From: Methanomassiliicoccaceae archaeon | GTDB lineage: Archaea; Thermoplasmatota; Thermoplasmata; Methanomassiliicoccales; Methanomethylophilaceae | Direction: 5' to 3' | Assembly: GCA_009776695.1 (NCBI GenBank) | Contig: WRNI01000053.1 | Span: 1-8,838, forward strand | DNA length: 8,838 nucleotides | Shown here: positions 5,109 through 8,838 of the stretch, piece after piece | How positions within the stretch are numbered: the stretch's first letter is position 1 | Layout of the letters: every line of letters begins with the position of its first letter | The notes under the pieces: generated by a model | The model's database searches: none | What the model was told of the DNA's origin: nothing | The model's input: the letters and a program-made list of their open reading frames with translations, nothing else | Made by a program: the position numbers and the translations under genes

Positions 5109-6011
5109 TCAGACCACCGCCCTCTTTACTAATTCTTCCGCTGACGAATCTTCGACGACGCCTGACATCCAGTCCATCTTTATTTCGACGAATATCTCAC
5201 CGTAAGGCATGTTGTCCTGCCATATCGCCAATTTTCCTTTCGCGACAAGGTGCAGTACTGATACGAATGTCGTTATATTAGCCCTTATGTCGTTCACGTA
5301 AAGGTCGCGTATCGGCAACGGTCCCGTACCGAGATTTTCGATGATGGACCATACTCTGTCCACGTCACGTTCATCGTCCTCATCGTGCGCCTTGTTCTCG
5401 AACTTCCTCGGTTCTTTATCTTTCAGTTCAAGGCGCGCCTGCTCGCGTATCAGATGAAGTTCCATTTCCTCTCTTGCGTCCTCGAATGCGTCCAGAAGTT
5501 CGAACATCGTTACCGGTCTCACTGACGTTCTTCTTACCGCTTCTCTGAACTCCACGTCCGGCACGTATAGTTTTTCGGGCTCGAACATCATGTCCATATC
5601 GAATCCCATGTCCCATCCGTCGTCGCCGAACGGGTCGAAGCGCTCGCCTTCCTCAAGCGTGACATCAGACTGCATCCTGAGTATCTTCCACGCCATGTGT
5701 ATCAGTTTGCCTGCCACCATTATATCAACGGCATTCTTCACTTTCTTTACCGAGTACATGCGCGCGAATTCTACGATGTCTATGCACCACGGGTCCATCT
5801 CGTGCTCCAGCACAAGGCTGAACGCCGAGCGTATGGACTCGTCCACCGGGTCGCTCATCGTCTCCCCGGGACCGCTTTCCTTCAGCACGCTGATATATCT
5901 GTCTATCTTCTCTGATCCGACGCTGTCGTCGATCAGTGCCTTATGGAACAGCAGATGCTGTTCCATTCCTTCCATTCTTTCCATCCCATCCGTTCCCATC
6001 TCAGTTCCCAT
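5109..6011 (-). CDS. scpA: Condensin kleisin subunit ScpA
   Basis: This kleisin of up to 300 residues bridges the Smc heads and carries ScpB. The N-terminal kleisin region holds QHLLFHKAL (18-26), DPWCIDIVEFARMY (73-86) and DIMVAGKLIHMAWKILRMQS (96-115), matching the ScpA helical core. An acidic, Met- and Gly-rich stretch follows at about 125-147 (DPFGDDGWDMGFDMDMM). Residues 160-215 are helical and charged, and probably form the ScpB-binding linker. The C-terminal winged helix is at about 225-280 (TFVSVLHLVAKGKLAIWQ), which caps one Smc head. The start is uncertain. In-frame ATGs occur at 6011, 5999, 5984, 5975 and 5966, and the conserved sequence begins only near residue 17. ATG 6011 overlaps smc by 11 bases. 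ATG 5999 follows the smc stop by one base and has GGATGG upstream. Translation is probably coupled to smc. Confidence 0.9.
   Translation of the reverse strand: MGTEMGTDGMERMEGMEQHLLFHKALIDDSVGSEKIDRYISVLKESGPGETMSDPVDESIRSAFSLVLEHEMDPWCIDIVEFARMYSVKKVKNAVDIMVAGKLIHMAWKILRMQSDVTLEEGERFDPFGDDGWDMGFDMDMMFEPEKLYVPDVEFREAVRRTSVRPVTMFELLDAFEDAREEMELHLIREQARLELKDKEPRKFENKAHDEDDERDVDRVWSIIENLGTGPLPIRDLYVNDIRANITTFVSVLHLVAKGKLAIWQDNMPYGEIFVEIKMDWMSGVVEDSSAEELVKRAVV
5988..6011 (-). repeat. 12-base tandem duplication at the smc/scpA junction
   Basis: The minus strand carries ATGGGAACTGAG (6011-6000) followed directly by ATGGGAACGGAT (5999-5988). A nine-base identity (GATGGGAAC) lies at exact 12-base spacing. 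The first copy supplies the smc stop codon (TGA 6003-6001), and each copy supplies a possible scpA start. The following bases (to about 5960) continue as imperfect ATGGRA-type repeats encoding a Met/Glu/Gly-rich N-terminus. Confidence 0.7.
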
Positions 6012-8838
6012 CCTTTATTTCTTTGTTCTCGATCTCGCTTTCGTATTTTGATACTTCCGCGAGATCGGGCTGGAATATTATTTTGCTTATGCCCGTCGGC
6101 TGTCTTGTGACGCCTATAAGATGATCCGCAAGCGCCAGTGTCACCTTTCTTAACGACACCTGAACGAACTGCGCTTTCGCGGAGCTCTTCTTTATTCTCT
6201 TCGCGACCATCTCCGCGTTCACCGAATCAAGGAACATGTCCACCTCGTCCAATACGTACAAAGGCGACGGCTGAAGCTCCTGTATCGCGAATATGAACGC
6301 CAACGCGGTCAAACTTTTCTCGCCGCCGCTCAGCGCCTCCAGCCTCAGAAGCTTTCCGTTCTTCGGCTTGGCGTTGATCAGGAGACCGCCTTCGAACGGG
6401 GCCTCCTCGTTCTCGAGCCTCATGAACGCCTCGCCGCCGTTCGACAGTTCCGCGTATATCTCTTTGAAATTGGTGTTCACGCCTTCGTAGACGCCCATGA
6501 ACAGTCCTTTCTTCTCTTTGTTGATCGATTCCATCAACGTTGTCAGTTCCTTTATCCGAACGTTCATCTTGCCGACGTCATCCGAGAGACGTGTATGCCT
6601 CTCTTTCTTTTCGTCGTAATCGTCTATCGCACGCAAGTTGACGGTGCCTATCTTGGACATCACGTTCTCGCATGACTTTATTACCCTCTTCAGTTCTTCC
6701 TCCGACGGCACCGGTAACGTTACCTGAATTGAAAGCTGCGAGACCTCTTCTTTCAACTGTCTCACGATATCGTCGCTTATCTGTATCTTTGCCTCGAATC
6801 CTGCGACCACGCCCGTCTTGGAGCTTATCTTGTCCGATGTGTTGTCACGGTCCGATTCGGCGGATATCTTATCTTCGAGAACTTTGTCCCTCGCATCTCT
6901 CAGATCGGCGATCTTGCTCTCGAATTCTTCTTCAATTCTTCTCAATCCTTCGAGATCGATGTTAAGACGGTTTATTGTTTCCTCGGCCGCCGCCTTCTCG
7001 GAAAGTTTTGATGCGATCTTATCTTCAGCCGCCTTTATTTCTTTCAGCAGCGTCTTCTTTCTGTTCTCTATGCCGTCGCGCTCCGCTTCGAGAGATGCGT
7101 ACTCGGCGGCAAGATCATTCATTTCCGTCTGCGCGGCGAAAACGTTGTCCTGTGTTGTCTGTATCTTGTCCTGAAGGTCCGCCGGGGCGATAAGGACCAT
7201 CTTCTCCCTTATCTCCGTTCTCTGATTTCTTAACGATTCAAGCTGGTCCGCCGCCTTCCTCTGCTCTTCCGATGCATTCTCAAGTTCCTTCAGTACTTCC
7301 GCCAGTTTGCCTTTTTCCGCGCTGAGGTCGTCGGCCGCCTTCTTGCGCTTCTCGCGAAGCACGGCAAGCTGCGCGTCATATCTTCCTATCTTTCCCTGCA
7401 CGTCCGCCGACTGCGTCGAGACGTTGCGCAATTCGTCATCATATGAGCGTATCTCATTTCTTACATCCCTCAGGCTCTGCCTCAGCGCCTCAAGCGATGT
7501 TGTCGCCGCTCTGAGTTCCGTGCCGACGGAGTCCATCTTTGACTCGGCGGCGGGACCGAACTTGAAAGTGCGCTGACTTAATGTACCTCCGGTCATCGCG
7601 CCGGCCGGGTCTATGAGTTCGCCTGCTTTCGTTACCAGGCGTACACCGCCCATTAAGCGTCTTGCGTCGCCTAACGTGTCAACGACCATCGTATCGCCGA
7701 CGACGTACCAGAACGCCGCTCTGTATTTTTCGTTGAATTTTATAAGGTCGATGGCGTAACCGATGACGTCCTTTTCGATCATTATCGCCCTTGCCCTCGG
7801 TTTCCCCTCTCTCATCTGGCTTAACGGCAGGAACGTCACGCGTCCGAGCTTGTTCTTCTTAAGGAACGATATCGCATCATCCGCCACCTGGTCATCGTCA
7901 ACGATGACCGCCTTCATCTTGCCTCCGGACGCTACGGACAGCGCGGTCTCATATTCTTTGTCAACGGTCGCCAGTTCCATGACCGTTCCGTGTATCCCTT
8001 TCAGTGTCCCTTTGTCCCTGAGCTCAAGTATCGCTGATATCGCCGCGTCACCTTCACCGTACGACGCCGACACTTTTTTCTCAGCTTTCAGCGTCTCGTA
8101 CTCGCCCGAGAGCCTGGATATCGCCGCGTTGATCTCTGTTTCCTGCTTCTCAAGCTCCGATTCCTTCTTTTTGGCGGCCATTATCTTTGACGTGTACACC
8201 TGAACATCAACGGCGCCGCTCTTCTCCTTGAACTCCTTCAGATTCCATTCCGCGTCCTTGATCTCAAAATCGGCCTGCTGCAGCTGCTCTTCGAATGACG
8301 CTACGTTCATCTCTGCCGTTGTTTTTGCGGACTCCGCTTTTGCGTGATCTACTTCAGCCTTCTGAACGTCCGCGCCCTTCGCGTCTATCTTAAGCTCAGT
8401 TTCCTGAAGCTTCTCCTGAAGTACGTTTATCTCTCCGCCGGCGCTGCTTATGCTCTTTCTCAGGTCGTTCAGAGCTTTGTTCGCTTTTTCAAGCATGTCC
8501 TTCTTCACGGACATGCTCTCCTGCGTATCGGCCATCGATCCGACGCATGTCTGTAATTCCTTCTCCGTCTCGGTGAGCTGTTCTTTGTTCGCCGCTATGT
8601 TGTCGTTCTGTTCCGATATATCTTCAAGGAACCTTTCGATACGGTCGTCGGCCTTTGCCTTCTCTATCTTCGCGGCCTCGATCTTATTCTTTATCTCTTT
8701 ATACTCCGGACCCGCCTTGTCCTCTATTTCCTTCTCTCTCGCTCTGAGCAGGACGGTAAGCTCTTCCACTTTGTCGATAAGCTTCTGTTTCTTTTGTTTT
8801 AACGTCTCGATCTCATTCTGCGATCTTAGAAGTTCTTC
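6001..8838 (-). CDS. smc: Chromosome segregation ATPase Smc (5' end outside window)
   Basis: The frame is open from the right edge to the TGA at 6001-6003, 945 residues. The N-terminal head with Walker A, probably about 230-250 residues, is missing. A GTG at 8769 lies inside coiled coil and is not the start. In-window residues 1-257 are the descending coiled coil. About 258-423 is the hinge, with conserved glycines in IDPAGAMTGG (ending at 418). About 424-715 is the returning coil, rich in Lys, Glu and Ala. The C-terminal head follows, with the signature LSGGEK (836-841) and Walker B VLDEVD (862-867, Asp864 and Glu865). The D-loop is MFLDSVN. At the switch position VSLRK has Leu896 where bacterial Smc has His, which I recall as usual for archaeal Smc. 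The protein forms a homodimer that translocates on DNA with ScpA and ScpB. It is the first visible gene of the operon, and its promoter is outside the window. Confidence 0.95.
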   Translation of the reverse strand, partial: EELLRSQNEIETLKQKKQKLIDKVEELTVLLRAREKEIEDKAGPEYKEIKNKIEAAKIEKAKADDRIERFLEDISEQNDNIAANKEQLTETEKELQTCVGSMADTQESMSVKKDMLEKANKALNDLRKSISSAGGEINVLQEKLQETELKIDAKGADVQKAEVDHAKAESAKTTAEMNVASFEEQLQQADFEIKDAEWNLKEFKEKSGAVDVQVYTSKIMAAKKKESELEKQETEINAAISRLSGEYETLKAEKKVSASYGEGDAAISAILELRDKGTLKGIHGTVMELATVDKEYETALSVASGGKMKAVIVDDDQVADDAISFLKKNKLGRVTFLPLSQMREGKPRARAIMIEKDVIGYAIDLIKFNEKYRAAFWYVVGDTMVVDTLGDARRLMGGVRLVTKAGELIDPAGAMTGGTLSQRTFKFGPAAESKMDSVGTELRAATTSLEALRQSLRDVRNEIRSYDDELRNVSTQSADVQGKIGRYDAQLAVLREKRKKAADDLSAEKGKLAEVLKELENASEEQRKAADQLESLRNQRTEIREKMVLIAPADLQDKIQTTQDNVFAAQTEMNDLAAEYASLEAERDGIENRKKTLLKEIKAAEDKIASKLSEKAAAEETINRLNIDLEGLRRIEEEFESKIADLRDARDKVLEDKISAESDRDNTSDKISSKTGVVAGFEAKIQISDDIVRQLKEEVSQLSIQVTLPVPSEEELKRVIKSCENVMSKIGTVNLRAIDDYDEKKERHTRLSDDVGKMNVRIKELTTLMESINKEKKGLFMGVYEGVNTNFKEIYAELSNGGEAFMRLENEEAPFEGGLLINAKPKNGKLLRLEALSGGEKSLTALAFIFAIQELQPSPLYVLDEVDMFLDSVNAEMVAKRIKKSSAKAQFVQVSLRKVTLALADHLIGVTRQPTGISKIIFQPDLAEVSKYESEIENKEIKDGN

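Noticed and set aside
5590..6051. 153-codon plus-strand ORF, and others antisense to smc at 6818-7174 and 7763-8203
   Set aside because: They are low-complexity Ser/Phe/Leu-rich translations opposite Lys/Glu/Asp-rich condensin coding sequence, a typical antisense artefact.
6136..6162. Leu in place of the switch-loop His in Smc (VSLRK) as a defect
   Set aside because: I recall the same SLR/TLR form from other archaeal Smc proteins, and the signature and Walker B motifs are intact, so it is a lineage variant rather than inactivation.
8767..8769. GTG at 8769 as the start of smc
   Set aside because: The frame continues open to the window edge with coiled-coil sequence, and the Walker A head must lie upstream.
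1..8838. CRISPR array, tRNA or rRNA genes, insertion sequence, prophage or defence genes
   Set aside because: I saw no regularly spaced repeats, cloverleaf sequence, transposase or integrase motifs on either strand.

Overview
The window looks like an archaeal chromosome segment. It carries aIF5A with its hypusine-site lysine, a single-domain Sm-like (Lsm) protein, an archaeal-type phosphosugar mutase and an archaeal-type Smc-ScpA-ScpB set. TATA-like boxes lie about 30 bases upstream of two gene starts. A GLUG-type surface protein next to these housekeeping genes is reminiscent of host-associated Methanomassiliicoccales and other Thermoplasmatota. That placement is inference from gene content; no rRNA or other decisive marker is present.

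Layout. Positions 1-1263 (minus) hold the N-terminal 421 residues of a secreted or anchored GLUG-repeat surface protein that runs off the left edge. Positions 1264-1750 are a gene-poor divergent region with two TATA-like elements, small inverted repeats and one doubtful small ORF. On the plus strand, aIF5A (1751-2128) and an agmatinase-family ureohydrolase (2128-2979) share one base at their junction and form a two-gene unit. The agmatinase meets a phosphoglucosamine-mutase-family gene (2972-4315, minus) tail to tail with an 8-base overlap. That mutase lies downstream of an Lsm gene (4328-4543, minus), which has its own TATA box at 4571-4579. The rest of the window, 4598-8838 (minus), is the condensin operon smc-scpA-scpB. 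Its first gene is open at the right edge, so the N-terminal Smc ATPase half, with Walker A, is not visible.

How the genes work together. Smc, ScpA (kleisin) and ScpB (winged-helix kite protein) form the chromosome-organising complex, and their genes overlap or nearly abut, as expected for stoichiometric expression. aIF5A needs a polyamine-derived modification on its lysine, and an agmatinase makes putrescine from agmatine, so this pair joins a translation factor to the polyamine branch that feeds its modification. Lsm (RNA binding) and the mutase (UDP-GlcNAc precursor supply) appear to be co-transcribed without an obvious biochemical link.

I do not see a clearly undescribed system here. The parts most worth a second look are the aIF5A upstream region with its possible alternative start, the aIF5A-agmatinase coupling, the duplicated start region of scpA, and the long leader of the surface-protein gene.
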